DNA of 64,000 nt from Alloalcanivorax gelatiniphagus. Lineage in GTDB: Bacteria > Pseudomonadota > Gammaproteobacteria > Pseudomonadales > Alcanivoracaceae. A program made the translations under genes and the position numbers. This document shows positions 9,308-17,615 of the stretch, piece by piece (the first letter of the stretch is position 1; each line of letters opens with the position of its first letter). The DNA is taken from the NCBI RefSeq assembly GCF_005938655.1, contig NZ_VCQT01000036.1, forward strand, positions 112,665-176,664, read 5' to 3'. The notes below the pieces were generated by a model, which searched no databases, had not been told where the DNA came from, and saw only the letters and a list, made by a program, of their open reading frames with translations.

Positions 9308-9963
9308 TGGACGTTCTGGTCCGCCGCCTGCCAAGCGTCGATTACCCGCCCTGCTGGGAGGCCATGCGCGCCTTCACCGGGCAGCGCGACGCCAGCACCG
9401 TGGACGAATTCTGGGTGCTGGAGCACCCGCCGGTGTACACCCTGGGCCAGGCCGGCAAACCCGAGCATGTGCTGGCCCCCGGTGACATTCCGGTGGTGCG
9501 CAGCGACCGGGGCGGCCAGGTCACCTACCACGGCCCGGGCCAGACCGTGGTCTATCTGATGGTGGACGTGCAGCGCCTGGGCATCGGCGCCCGCGCCGTG
9601 GTCACCGCCCTGGAGGACAGCGTGGTGGACTACCTGCGCCAGCGGGGCCTGGACGCGGTCAGCCGGCCGGACGCCCCCGGCGTATACGTGAACGGCGCCA
9701 AGATCGCCTCGCTGGGGCTGCGTATCCGCCGCAGCGGCAGCTACCACGGGCTGGCCCTGAACCGGCTGGACGACCCGGCGCCCTGGCGGCGCATCAACCC
9801 CTGCGGCTATGCCGGCCAGCCGATGACCAGCCTGGCCGCCGAGGGCCTGGACCCGGACCGGGCCACCGTGGAGCAGGATCTGGTAACGATTCTGGCGGGC
9901 CGGCTGGGCCTTACCCCCCGGACAGCGCCTCCGCCGGACTGGTACAATTCTCTGCCAGGCTGA
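9307..9963 (+). CDS. lipB: Octanoyl-[ACP]:protein N-octanoyltransferase
   Basis: LipB moves octanoate from acyl carrier protein to lipoyl domains of 2-oxoacid dehydrogenases, the first step of lipoate assembly. The 218-residue protein has RSDRGGQVTYHGPGQ, the catalytic lysine in NGAKIASLGLRI and the catalytic cysteine in INPCGYAGQPMTSL. The start is the ATG overlapping the ybeD stop; longer open frames upstream run through ybeD and are shadows. lipA follows after 136 bases, which contain a promoter-like site and three hairpins. Confidence 0.95.
   Translation: MDVLVRRLPSVDYPPCWEAMRAFTGQRDASTVDEFWVLEHPPVYTLGQAGKPEHVLAPGDIPVVRSDRGGQVTYHGPGQTVVYLMVDVQRLGIGARAVVTALEDSVVDYLRQRGLDAVSRPDAPGVYVNGAKIASLGLRIRRSGSYHGLALNRLDDPAPWRRINPCGYAGQPMTSLAAEGLDPDRATVEQDLVTILAGRLGLTPRTAPPPDWYNSLPG
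9940..9948 (+). promoter_or_regulatory. Extended -10 promoter element for lipA
   Basis: TGGTACAAT at 9940-9948 is a good extended -10 (TGn plus TACAAT). It lies in the last codons of lipB and would start a transcript near 9955. That transcript would carry a 5' leader of about 145 bases containing three consecutive hairpins before the lipA ATG. No convincing -35 is seen, as is normal for extended -10 promoters. Confidence 0.5.
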
Positions 9964-9993
9964 CGGAAATCCTCCATGATTCCCGCCAGCCCT

Positions 9994-10048
9994 GCCGGCC
10001 AAGGGCCGGCGAACGGCACATCCCTGTGCCGCCGGGGCCTGCGCCCCG
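9994..10048 (+). promoter_or_regulatory. Three consecutive perfect hairpins in the lipA leader
   Basis: Three adjacent stem-loops are visible: GCCGGCC/GGCCGGC (9994-10010), CGGCACA/TGTGCCG (10014-10031) and CGGGGC/GCCCCG (10033-10048). None has a T-tract. They occupy most of the space between lipB and lipA and would be transcribed from the promoter at 9940. They may act in attenuation, RNA stability or translation control; I recognise no known leader family. Confidence 0.5.
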
Positions 10049-10099
10049 AATGACGAAACAGGCGCCCAAAAGGCACCCAACCGCGAGAGAGACATCTCC

Positions 10100-11104
10100 A
10101 TGAGCGAAGCCCAGGCCAAACGCCCGGCGAAAGCGAAGGTTCAAGTCGGCGACAAGCTGCGCGGCGCCGATAAGGTCCGCACTATCCCGCTGATCAATGA
10201 AAGCGCCCCGGTGCGCGAGCGCAAACCCGACTGGATTCGCGTGCGGGTCCCCGCCAACGGCGAGATCCAGCGCATCAAATCAATGCTGCGCCGGCAGAAG
10301 CTGCACACCGTGTGCGAGGAAGCGGCCTGCCCCAACCTGCCGGAATGCTTCGGCGGCGGCACCGCCACCTTCATGATCATGGGCGACATCTGCACCCGCC
10401 GCTGCTCGTTCTGCGACGTGGGCTTTGGCCGCCCCAACGGCCTGGACCCGAACGAACCGCTGCATCTGGCGGAATCGGTGGCCGACCTGGGCCTCAAATA
10501 CGTGGTGATCACCTCCGTGGACCGGGACGACCTGCCCGACGGCGGCGCCCGCCACTTCGCCGACTGCATCGAGGCGGTCCACGAAAAAAGCCCGGGCACC
10601 AAGATCGAGATTCTGACCCCGGACTTCCGGCCCTGCCTGGAAGACGCCCTGGATATTCTCCAGGCCACCCCGCCGGACGTGTTCAACCACAACATCGAGA
10701 CCGTGCCGCACCTGTACAAGAAAGCCCGCCCCGGCGCCCGCTACGAGCACTCCCTGAAGCTGCTCCAGCAGTTTGGCCAGCGGGTGCCGCAGGTGCCCAC
10801 CAAATCCGGCATCATGGTCGGCCTGGGTGAAACCAACGATCAGGTGCTGGAAACCCTGCGCGACCTGCGCGACCACGACGTGGACATGATCACCATCGGC
10901 CAGTACCTGCAGCCCAGCAAATTCCACGCGCCGGTGGAGCGCTACGTGCACCCGGACGAATTCAGAATGTTCGCCGACGAAGGCCGCAAGATGGGCTTCA
11001 CCTCGGTGGCCTCCGGCCCCATGGTGCGCAGCTCCTACCACGCGGACCTGCAGCACAAGGGCATCGACGTGGGCGACCCGGATAACCTGGGCCACCAGGC
11101 CTGA
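10100..11104 (+). CDS. lipA: Lipoyl synthase (radical SAM)
   Basis: LipA inserts two sulfurs into protein-bound octanoyl groups to make lipoate. The 334-residue enzyme has both iron-sulfur cluster motifs: the auxiliary cluster cysteines in [13 protein letters not shown] and the radical [13 protein letters not shown]. The closing RSSYHAD supplies the serine ligand of the auxiliary cluster. The start has GAGAGA upstream. The TGA at 11102-11104 overlaps the first base of a REP element (TGATCGCGG). Confidence 0.96.
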   Translation: MSEAQAKRPAKAKVQVGDKLRGADKVRTIPLINESAPVRERKPDWIRVRVPANGEIQRIKSMLRRQKLHTVCEEAACPNLPECFGGGTATFMIMGDICTRRCSFCDVGFGRPNGLDPNEPLHLAESVADLGLKYVVITSVDRDDLPDGGARHFADCIEAVHEKSPGTKIEILTPDFRPCLEDALDILQATPPDVFNHNIETVPHLYKKARPGARYEHSLKLLQQFGQRVPQVPTKSGIMVGLGETNDQVLETLRDLRDHDVDMITIGQYLQPSKFHAPVERYVHPDEFRMFADEGRKMGFTSVASGPMVRSSYHADLQHKGIDVGDPDNLGHQA

Positions 11105-11275
11105 TCGCGGCTAAAGCCGCTCCTACGGGAGGGGCATGCGGCGGTGGGGATCGCGGCTAAAGCCGCTCCTACAATGGCGTATCGGCCCCTGTAGGAGCGG
11201 CTTCAGCCGCGATCCCCGCCAGCGTATCGGCACCCGGCAGGAGCGGCCGGGCGGCGTACCGCTTCAGCCCCGATC
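11103..11275. repeat. REP cluster downstream of lipA
   Basis: Two direct copies of the 24-nt REP (GATCGCGGCTAAAGCCGCTC plus CTAC) lie at 11103-11126 and 11149-11172. An inverted copy sits at 11191-11214. A longer variant at 11237-11275 carries a 15-nt insert (CCGGGCGGCGTACCG) between the two halves. The cluster lies between lipA and a convergent gene and may end transcription or protect mRNA ends. Confidence 0.85.
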
Positions 11276-11636
11276 AACCAAAGGTCAAAAACGGCACCAC
11301 CGCCAGCAGCAACACCGCCACCGTGGCCACCAGAAACGCCAGGGTACGCAGCGGATGGCGGCGCAGATTGCGCGTCACCGTGGTCACTTCCCCCTCCCGA
11401 TGGGCCTGCTCGAAGGCCGCCCGTTCCTGCTGATACCGGCGTTGCTGATACTCCGCCAGCAGCGGCCGCGCCCGCTCCCGGTCCTCATCGTGGCGCAGCC
11501 ACAACCCCCCGGCGGAGACGCCCCAGACACTGGGCGGCGTCAGGAAGTACTCGATGCCGTGCTCATCCAGCAAGGCACACACCTGGTCCCGTTCCTGGTC
11601 CGGCACCCGACGCAGATTGATCAGCAAGATGGACAT
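11274..11636 (-). CDS. DUF6164-like small membrane-anchored protein
   Basis: A 120-residue protein of unproven function. The N-terminal half resembles a ferredoxin-like/DUF2007-type fold (LINLRRVPDQERDQVCALLD, then EYFLTPPSVWGVSAGGLWL). It is followed by a charged helical stretch and one C-terminal transmembrane helix (about residues 95-118). I believe it matches the DUF6164 family found in marine gammaproteobacteria. It converges on lipA with REP sequence reaching to its stop. No catalytic residues can be named. Confidence 0.75.
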   Translation of the reverse strand: MSILLINLRRVPDQERDQVCALLDEHGIEYFLTPPSVWGVSAGGLWLRHDEDRERARPLLAEYQQRRYQQERAAFEQAHREGEVTTVTRNLRRHPLRTLAFLVATVAVLLLAVVPFLTFG

Positions 11637-11751
11637 GAAAACTCGGCCCTGGCGGCATGGCGGGCCACTATATCACGACGCAGAATTTACAATTCCAGTA
11701 CCCGCGGCCTCCTGACCGGCTGCCGCTTTTCCTCTACGCTATTAGCACGCC

Positions 11752-12019
11752 AGGGCCTGTTCACCCTACTTCCATTACGCCTGTTGTGGCTAAAAACCCA
11801 CCCATCAAGGCACGAGGAGAGAAGTTTGGTGGCGCCAAATGAACGACGAGTAACGCGGAGGGGTGGGTTTTTAGCCACAACCCGAAGGGCTGGCGCCCTT
11901 TTGGCCTCCAGCGTCGTTGTCGGTCGCTTATTTGGAATGACCAAACCGCGCTCCCTCCGCCTAGCTGGAGACCAAAATGACATCCAGCAGGCGTAATGGA
12001 AGTAGGGTGAACAGGCCCT
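11752..12019 (+). repeat. Structured 268-bp repeat, copy 1
   Basis: The element has perfect 32-nt terminal inverted repeats (11752-11783 and 11988-12019). Inside lie a perfect 20-nt inverted repeat beginning TTGTGGCTAAAAACCCACCC at 11784, small TTTGG/CCAAA hairpins, an AAGGGC/GCCCTT hairpin and a CTCCAGC/GCTGGAG stem. A second copy is at 32030-32295: the 204-nt interior differs at one base, while the outer arms differ at nine. No target duplication is visible. The region 11637-12036 holds otherwise only the upstream region of the DUF6164 gene. The element ends 17 bases before dacB. It is probably a MITE-like or structured-RNA element of unknown family. Confidence 0.85.
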
Positions 12020-12036
12020 AACCTAAACAGAAGAGC

Positions 12037-13575
12037 ATGCAGTATATGGGGCTTGTCGCGCGATTTCCGGTGCCGTTGATGTTGTTGCTGGTGATGATGG
12101 TCACCGTGCCGGTGGCCGGGCCGGCGGAAGAACGGCCGGCCACCGCGTCCAGCCCGGACTGGCCGCTGGCGATCCAATCCCGGCTCAAGGAACTGGAACT
12201 GCCGGACGACGCCCTGGCGCTGGCGGCGGTGCCCCTGGACGGCCCCGGCCAGTCCCGCTTCGTCAATGCGGACCGGGTGATGAACCCGGGCTCCACCATG
12301 AAGCTGCTGACCACCTACGCGGCCCTGGAACTGCTCGGCCCCACCTTCAAATGGCACACCCGGGTGTACACCAACGGCGAGCTGAACGGTGATGTGCTGG
12401 ACGGCGATCTGATCTTCGTCGGCGCCGGCGACCCCAAACTCACCGAGGAACGGCTGTGGAAACTGCTGCGCGACCTGCGCGCCTACGGCATCCGTCAGGT
12501 GAACGGCGACCTGGTGCTCGACGACAGCTATTTCAAACTGCCCAAGGGCGGGCTGCCGCACTTCGATGACGACGGCGACAACCCCAACGCCCCCTTTCTG
12601 GTGCAGCCCCACGCCCTGCTCACCAACCTGAACCTGTTTCATATCCAGATGATGGGCCGCGCCGACCGGGTGCAGGCCTGGGTGGAGCCGGTCACCGACG
12701 GCCTCACCCTGGACAACCAGCTGACCCTGTCCAAAAGCCGCTACTGCCCCTCCGGGCGCAGCCTCAAGATCACCCATGGCGTGGATGAGCGGGGCGACCG
12801 GGTGGTTACCCTCAAGGGCGCCATCCCGGAGGGCTGCCGGGCCGACCGTTACCTGTCGCTGCTGGACCAGGGCGACTACACCGCCGCCCTGCTGCGCGGC
12901 CTGTGGCGGCAACTGGGCGGCGAAATCCATGGCGCCACCCGCTTCGACCGGCTGCCCCGGGGCGTGGACCTGCTGGCCACCACCTCATCCCCGGATCTGG
13001 TCACCATGGTCCGCGACATCAACAAGTGGAGCAGCAACGTGATGGCCCGGCAGCTGTTCCTGACCATCGGCGCCGAGCACCGGCTGGCCGGTGACAGCGA
13101 CGACCTGGCCGCCGCCCAGCGGGCGGTGCGCGAATGGATGGCGCTGAAAGGCATGAACCCGGATCAGGTGGTGCTGGACAACGGCGCCGGCCTGTCCCGG
13201 CAGGCGCGCATCAGCCCCATGGAACAGATCAAAATGCTGCAGCAGGCCTGGCGCAGCCCGTTCGCCGCCGAACTGATTGCCTCCCTGCCGCTGGTGGCCA
13301 TGGACGGCACCATGCACAACCGGCTGCGCGACACCGGCCTGCGCGGCGAAGGCCATATCAAAACCGGCTCGCTCACCGACGTGCGGGCGGTGGCCGGCTT
13401 TACCCGCGACCGCGACAACACCACCTGGGCGGTGTCCGCCATCGTCAACACCCCGGCGGCCTGGAAAAGCCAGGCGGTGCTCGACGAAGTGCTGGAAGCG
13501 GTGCACGGCCTGCCGGCGGAAAGCGCCACCGCGGTATCCCGCCGCGACGCCGAAGCGCCAACGCCGGGCGGTTAA
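12037..13575 (+). CDS. dacB: D-alanyl-D-alanine carboxypeptidase/endopeptidase (PBP4)
   Basis: DacB is a class C penicillin-binding protein with DD-carboxypeptidase and endopeptidase activity in the periplasm. The 512-residue protein has a hydrophobic signal segment (about residues 10-28) and the motifs STMK in NPGSTMKLLTTY, SSN in NKWSSNVMARQL and KTG in HIKTGSLTDVRAV. AGAAGAG precedes the ATG; a second in-frame ATG three codons later is possible. The structured repeat ends 17 bases upstream, so the native promoter may have been displaced or replaced. Confidence 0.94.
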   Translation: MQYMGLVARFPVPLMLLLVMMVTVPVAGPAEERPATASSPDWPLAIQSRLKELELPDDALALAAVPLDGPGQSRFVNADRVMNPGSTMKLLTTYAALELLGPTFKWHTRVYTNGELNGDVLDGDLIFVGAGDPKLTEERLWKLLRDLRAYGIRQVNGDLVLDDSYFKLPKGGLPHFDDDGDNPNAPFLVQPHALLTNLNLFHIQMMGRADRVQAWVEPVTDGLTLDNQLTLSKSRYCPSGRSLKITHGVDERGDRVVTLKGAIPEGCRADRYLSLLDQGDYTAALLRGLWRQLGGEIHGATRFDRLPRGVDLLATTSSPDLVTMVRDINKWSSNVMARQLFLTIGAEHRLAGDSDDLAAAQRAVREWMALKGMNPDQVVLDNGAGLSRQARISPMEQIKMLQQAWRSPFAAELIASLPLVAMDGTMHNRLRDTGLRGEGHIKTGSLTDVRAVAGFTRDRDNTTWAVSAIVNTPAAWKSQAVLDEVLEAVHGLPAESATAVSRRDAEAPTPGG

Positions 13576-13632
13576 ACCCGCCGCCCTTCCCGGAACCCGG
13601 ACGCAACCGCGATGGGGGCTGCACCCGCCCCT

Positions 13633-14322
13633 GATCGCGACTGAAGTCGCTCCTACAAATTCCACCCCGCTGCCCTGGTGGAGGTGTAGGAGCGGCTTCA
13701 GCCGCGATGCGGACGGCACCCACCTTTGATCGCGACTGAAGTCGCTCCTACCAATTCCACCCCGCTGCCCTGATGGAGGTGTAGGAGCGGCTTCAGCCGC
13801 GATGGGAGCGGCACCCACCCTTGATCGCGACTGAAGTCGCTCCTACAGGTTCCACCCCGGTGCCCTGGTGGAGGGGTAGGAGCGGCTTCAGCCGCGATGG
13901 GGGCGGCACCCACCTTTGATCGCGACTGAAGTCGCTCCTACGGATTCCGGCACGGTGCCCTGATGGAGGTGTAGGAGCGGCTTTAGCCGCGATGGGGATG
14001 CCACCCACCTTTGATCGCGACTGAAGTCGCTCCTACAACTTCCACCCCGGTGCGCTGGTGGAGGTGTAGGAGCGGCTTTAGCCGCGATGGGGACGGCAAC
14101 CGCCTTTGATCGCGACTGAAGTCGCTCCTACAGGTTCCGGGCCGGTGCGCTGATGGAGGGGTAGGAGCGGCTTCAGCCGCGATGGGGACGGCACCCGCTC
14201 TTTGATCGCGACTGAAGTCGCTCCTACGGATTCCGGGCCGGTGCGCTGATGGAGGGGTAGGAGCGGCTTCAGCCGCGATGGGGATGGCACCCACCTTTGA
14301 TCGCGACTGAAGTCGCTCCTAC
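13633..14322. repeat. Tandem REP/BIME array, about 7.3 units of 95 bp
   Basis: The 753-bp gap between dacB and the oleate hydratase gene is almost entirely this array. GATCGCGACTGAAGTCGCTC plus CTAC recurs at 13633, 13728, 13823, 13918, 14013, 14108, 14204 and 14299, alternating with seven inverted copies of the related GTAGGAGCGGCTTCAGCCGC GAT palindrome. Two spacers alternate: one of about 30 nt containing CTGGTGGAGG or CTGATGGAGG, and one of about 19 nt containing GGCACCCACC. The two palindrome types differ in stem sequence (GCGACT/AGTCGC versus GCGGCT/AGCCGC). Open frames across the array are repeat translations, not genes. Confidence 0.92.
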
Positions 14323-14328
14323 TGCCGG

Positions 14329-16311
14329 TCAGGGCTGGTCCTTGCGCAGGGAGTCGCGCAGGCGGGCGAACCAGGCGCGGGCGTCCTTGAGGGCTTCGCC
14401 GCCCCGGTCGGCCAGGGCGCTGAGCTCGGCGTCGAAGGGGTTGGCGGTTCCTTGGACCGGTTCTTCATCATCGGCGGGCAGCGGCGGCAGCACCGGGGCG
14501 AAGTAGGTGCGGTCCAGCAGGCGGTGCAGCAGCCGTTCCCCGGGGAAGGGCTGGCCGTTGTTGAGGGCCCGGGCGGCCTTGAGCAGGTTGCGGATGTCGT
14601 ATTGGGTGGGGCTGATGTCCGGCACCGCCTTGTTCAGGCCCAGCAGACGGTACACCGCCACCCGGGCGGTGCGCACCGAACTTTCCATGGTGAACACCAC
14701 ATCGTTGGGGGTTTCCACGAACTGGCCGAGCAGGCCCAGGTTGGTGCAGCCTTCCGGCACCACCCGGGGCCGGTCTCCGGCGGCCCGGGGCATGAACTCG
14801 GCGGTGATGTAGGGCATCAGAGCGGTACGCACCTTGGTGCTGGCCAGCACCGCGTCCAGGTCATCAAGCAGGTCCAGGTGGTAGCACAGCTCGGTGAGAA
14901 TCTCCCGGCCGGTGCACGCCGGCATGGGTTTCTTCACATAGTCGCCGTCCGGGGTCATGTGCAGGGCATAGACCCACAGCACCAGCAGGTCGTCGGGCTG
15001 CTCCGGGAAATGGGGCTGGCGGTTGCAGGTGAAGCTGATCAGCCAGGCGGAATCGGTGATGGTGATAATGCCGCCGGTGGCGGTGCGCCCGGAATAGGGG
15101 TCGTTCACCGACAGTTCCTTGAGCTTGTCCACCAGCGGCGAGGGCGCGCAGGTCAGGGTGGCGGATTCCCAGCTGGAACGGTCGGTGTCGCCGTAGAACT
15201 TGTCCGGCCGGCCGAACACCGGCGATTTGGCCGCCAGGTTGCGCCACAGGGTCCAGGCGCTGTGCTCGCCGGGCTCGGTGCGGCCGCGCCGGGGCTCCGG
15301 CACGGTATCCATGTCGCCGTAGGCGGTGCCCTCGGTCATCGAGCCGGTAAGCGCCAGCACCAGATCGTCCGCCGCCACCTCCAGCCGGGCCTCGCCCTCG
15401 GCGGTGTGGCACAGCAAGGCGCGCACCGTCTTGGTGTCGCCCTCGCCTTCCAGCGCCATGTCGTGGACCCGGGTATCAAGGCGAAAATGCACGCCCTGCT
15501 CGCGCAGCATCCCGGCCAGGGGGCGCACGAAGCTGTCGTACTGGTTGTACTTGGGGAACACCAGGGCGGACATATCGTTAAGGCCGTCGATGGCATCCAG
15601 GAAACGGTGCATATAGAGCTTCATTTCCAGCACGCTGTGCCAGTTCTGGAACGCGAACATGGTGCGCCAGAAGGTCCAGAAGTTGGACTCCAGAAAACCG
15701 GGGCTGAAGAACTGCTCCACGGTAACGTCGTCCAGTTCGTCCTTGCGGCGCAGCAGCAGGCGCACCAGTTCCCATTGCTGGGAGCGGCTCAGCTCGAAGG
15801 TGGAGAAGTCCTTGATGCGGCCGCGATGGTGCAGCAGGCGGGCCTTGGAATAGTTGGGGTCGGCGTCGTTCAGCAGCCGGTATTCATCGAGCACGCTGTA
15901 GCCCTCGGGCAGCTCCAGCGCCGGCACGTCCTGGAACAGGTCCCAGAAATTGTCGTAGTGGCCGTTCATTTCCCGGCCACCGCGTATCAGGTAACCCTCT
16001 TCCGGGTTGCCGGCGCCGTCCAGGGAGCCGCCTTCCACCTCCTGGTCCTCAAGGATGGTGATATTGGCGGCGGGCATATGGCCATCGCGGATCAGATAGA
16101 AAGCGGCGGCCAGGCCGGCGATACCGCCGCCGACGATATAGGCGTGGCGCTGCTCGATGCCCTCCGGAGGCAGCGGCCGGTGGCGGGCATAGGGGCCCAC
16201 CATGTCCGGCTCCGGCTGGGTATCACCGGGCCGGTGGCACCAGTGCCGGGCACTGGCGTCCGGTTCCGGGGTAAAGGTGTGTTCCTGTGCGGAATGATCG
16301 GTGGCTTTCAT
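14329..16311 (-). CDS. ohyA: Oleate hydratase (MCRA family)
   Basis: Oleate hydratases add water to the cis-9 double bond of unsaturated fatty acids, giving 10-hydroxy acids, with FAD as a structural cofactor. The 660-residue protein has an FAD fold at [17 protein letters not shown], the hallmark [17 protein letters not shown] and the [17 protein letters not shown] segment. It is slightly longer than typical members owing to N- and C-terminal extensions. It stands alone between the REP array and a divergent GST gene. It fits membrane-lipid detoxification or fatty-acid use; its regulation cannot be read from the sequence. Confidence 0.92.
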   Translation of the reverse strand: MKATDHSAQEHTFTPEPDASARHWCHRPGDTQPEPDMVGPYARHRPLPPEGIEQRHAYIVGGGIAGLAAAFYLIRDGHMPAANITILEDQEVEGGSLDGAGNPEEGYLIRGGREMNGHYDNFWDLFQDVPALELPEGYSVLDEYRLLNDADPNYSKARLLHHRGRIKDFSTFELSRSQQWELVRLLLRRKDELDDVTVEQFFSPGFLESNFWTFWRTMFAFQNWHSVLEMKLYMHRFLDAIDGLNDMSALVFPKYNQYDSFVRPLAGMLREQGVHFRLDTRVHDMALEGEGDTKTVRALLCHTAEGEARLEVAADDLVLALTGSMTEGTAYGDMDTVPEPRRGRTEPGEHSAWTLWRNLAAKSPVFGRPDKFYGDTDRSSWESATLTCAPSPLVDKLKELSVNDPYSGRTATGGIITITDSAWLISFTCNRQPHFPEQPDDLLVLWVYALHMTPDGDYVKKPMPACTGREILTELCYHLDLLDDLDAVLASTKVRTALMPYITAEFMPRAAGDRPRVVPEGCTNLGLLGQFVETPNDVVFTMESSVRTARVAVYRLLGLNKAVPDISPTQYDIRNLLKAARALNNGQPFPGERLLHRLLDRTYFAPVLPPLPADDEEPVQGTANPFDAELSALADRGGEALKDARAWFARLRDSLRKDQP

Positions 16312-16450
16312 GGCGCGCTGCTGACCTCCCTGTAACGGTGGTTGCGATGGTCTTCCCAGTGTGCGCCTTCAGGTTGCCCCGGTTTTGATCTGGGGCAGGG
16401 CCCGGGTCAATCGCCGGTGGCGTTCGTGACGTGGCGCACACCCGGGGGAA

Positions 16451-16459
16451 TGCTATGCT
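16451..16459 (+). promoter_or_regulatory. Extended -10 promoter element for the GST gene
   Basis: TGCTATGCT at 16451-16459 matches an extended -10 (TGn plus TATGCT). It sits 36 bases before the GST start codon and would give a short leader. The same gap also serves the divergent ohyA gene. Confidence 0.45.
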
Positions 16460-16495
16460 CGCCGGGTTTTCTACTTATTCCGGTCGGGAGCCACC

Positions 16496-17167
16496 ATGAT
16501 CATCGTTCACCATCTGGAACACTCGCGTTCGCAGCGTATTCTCTGGCTGCTTGAGGAATTGGAACTGCCCTACGAAATCGAACACTACAAACGGGACCCG
16601 CGCACCAGCCTGGCCCCGGAAAGCCTGCGGCGGGTGCACCGGCTCGGCAAGGCGCCGGTGATCAGCGACGGCTCGGTGGTGATGGCCGAGTCCGGCGCCA
16701 TCCTCGAATACCTGGTGGAACGCTACGGCGACGGCCGCCTCAAGCCGGCCACCGACACGCCGCAATGGCTGGACTACATCTACTGGATGCACTTCGCGGA
16801 AGGCTCGCTGATGCCACTGCTGGTGATGAAGCTGGTGTTCGGCCGGGTGGCCACCTCGCCGATGCCGTTCTTCGCCAAGCCCATCGCCCGCAAGATCAGC
16901 GGCAAGATGAACGACCAGTTCCTGCAACCGCGCATCCAGGACCAGCTGGCCCTGGTGGAGGAACACCTGTCCCGCCATCCCTGGTTCGCCGGTGAGCAGA
17001 TGAGCGCCGCCGATGTGCAGATGAGCTTTCCGCTGCAAGCCGCCGCCAGCCGCGCCAACCTGGATAACCTGCCCCACATCCGGGATTTCATCCAGAAAGT
17101 GGAAGCCCTGCCCGCCTACCAGCGCGCCATCGAGCGCGGCGGCCCGCTGCAATTGCTGGGCGGCTGA
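16496..17167 (+). CDS. Glutathione S-transferase family protein
   Basis: The 223-residue protein has the thioredoxin-like N-terminal GST domain (IIVHHLEHSRSQRILWLLEE, then GKAPVISDGSVVMAESGAIL with the glutathione-contacting ES pair) and the all-helical C-terminal domain ending near RAIERGGPLQLLGG. The serine of HSRSQR is in the position of the catalytic hydroxyl residue of bacterial GSTs. Its substrate is unknown. It diverges from ohyA, so both could answer lipid or electrophile stress, but this is context only. Confidence 0.88.
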   Translation: MIIVHHLEHSRSQRILWLLEELELPYEIEHYKRDPRTSLAPESLRRVHRLGKAPVISDGSVVMAESGAILEYLVERYGDGRLKPATDTPQWLDYIYWMHFAEGSLMPLLVMKLVFGRVATSPMPFFAKPIARKISGKMNDQFLQPRIQDQLALVEEHLSRHPWFAGEQMSAADVQMSFPLQAAASRANLDNLPHIRDFIQKVEALPAYQRAIERGGPLQLLGG

Positions 17168-17175
17168 CCTCCTTC

Positions 17176-17196
17176 GGGCGCCGCTCCCCGGCGCCC
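17176..17196 (+). terminator. GC hairpin after the GST gene
   Basis: GGGCGCCG/CGGCGCCC, an eight-base stem with a five-base loop, starts eight bases after the GST stop. It lacks a U-tract, so termination may be incomplete. Confidence 0.45.
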
Positions 17197-17205
17197 AATG
17201 CAATT

Positions 17206-17221
17206 TGTGACACAGATCAAA
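17206..17221 (+). promoter_or_regulatory. CRP/Vfr-like half-conserved site
   Basis: TGTGACACAGATCAAA matches the left CRP half-site (TGTGA) perfectly and the right half (TCACA) at three of five bases. It lies 190 bases upstream of a small open frame and 395 bases upstream of the NlpE-like gene. It is a weak candidate for a CRP-family regulator. Confidence 0.3.
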
Positions 17222-17410
17222 AACTGATCAGACGGTTCTGACGCCGTCGTCGCCCCCGTTTATGCTCGACTTCTGGCCGGATTTGCGCTGCCCAATAACT
17301 ACAAAGCACTAACAGTAATTCACTGTTGCAACACCAGTGACCGGCCTATGCTGCTGTAAGTCCATGATTCGAATGGGATGTGGTCGGCTTTGCGACCGTT
17401 GCGGGGAACT

Positions 17411-17503
17411 ATGATCCTACTGTACTTCTTGATTGCCCTGGCACTGGGCTTCTTGATTTCCGAAGGCGTGCAACGCTACCTGGCACGCCGCCGGGGATCC
17501 TGA
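17411..17503 (+). CDS. Possible 30-residue single-span membrane peptide
   Basis: An ATG at 17411 preceded by GCGGGG opens a 30-codon frame: one hydrophobic helix (ILLYFLIALALGFLISEG) followed by a basic tail (QRYLARRRGS) and TGA. The hydrophobic-then-arginine layout resembles known small inner-membrane proteins. The 448-bp gap from 17168 to 17615 contains no other gene. A TATGCT at 17347 with TTGCAA 15 bases upstream may be its promoter. It is unproven; conservation in relatives would decide. Confidence 0.45.
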   Translation: MILLYFLIALALGFLISEGVQRYLARRRGS

Positions 17504-17561
17504 AACCGGGCCACGTCGTTAAACTCTGTTAAAGCCGTGAAATCGGTCACGTTCTGTTGTC

Positions 17562-17589
17562 TATACTGACAGCTGTCCATATAGGACAG
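17562..17589 (+). promoter_or_regulatory. -10 element and overlapping palindromic operator for the nlpE-like gene
   Basis: TATACT at 17562-17567 is a plausible -10 element. A palindrome, CTGTCC-ATATA-GGACAG, at 17573-17589 begins about where transcription would start. A repressor bound there would block initiation. The regulator is unknown. Confidence 0.4.
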
Positions 17590-17615
17590 TCCGACTCGTT
17601 GTCAGGGAGACAAAC

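Noticed and set aside
11687..11983. Open frame (starting SFWSPARRRERG) shared by both structured repeats
   Set aside because: The shared sequence is explained by the near-identical DNA of the repeat. It runs through perfect inverted repeats and lacks a ribosome site.
13445..14294. Several minus-strand frames of 70-103 codons with repeated AAEAAPTPPS and RRSDFSRDQ
   Set aside because: They are translations of the tandem REP array; the protein repeats exactly follow the 95-bp DNA period.
13633..14322. CRISPR array
   Set aside because: The repeats are palindromic REPs in alternating orientation, the spacers are conserved rather than unique, and no cas gene is present.
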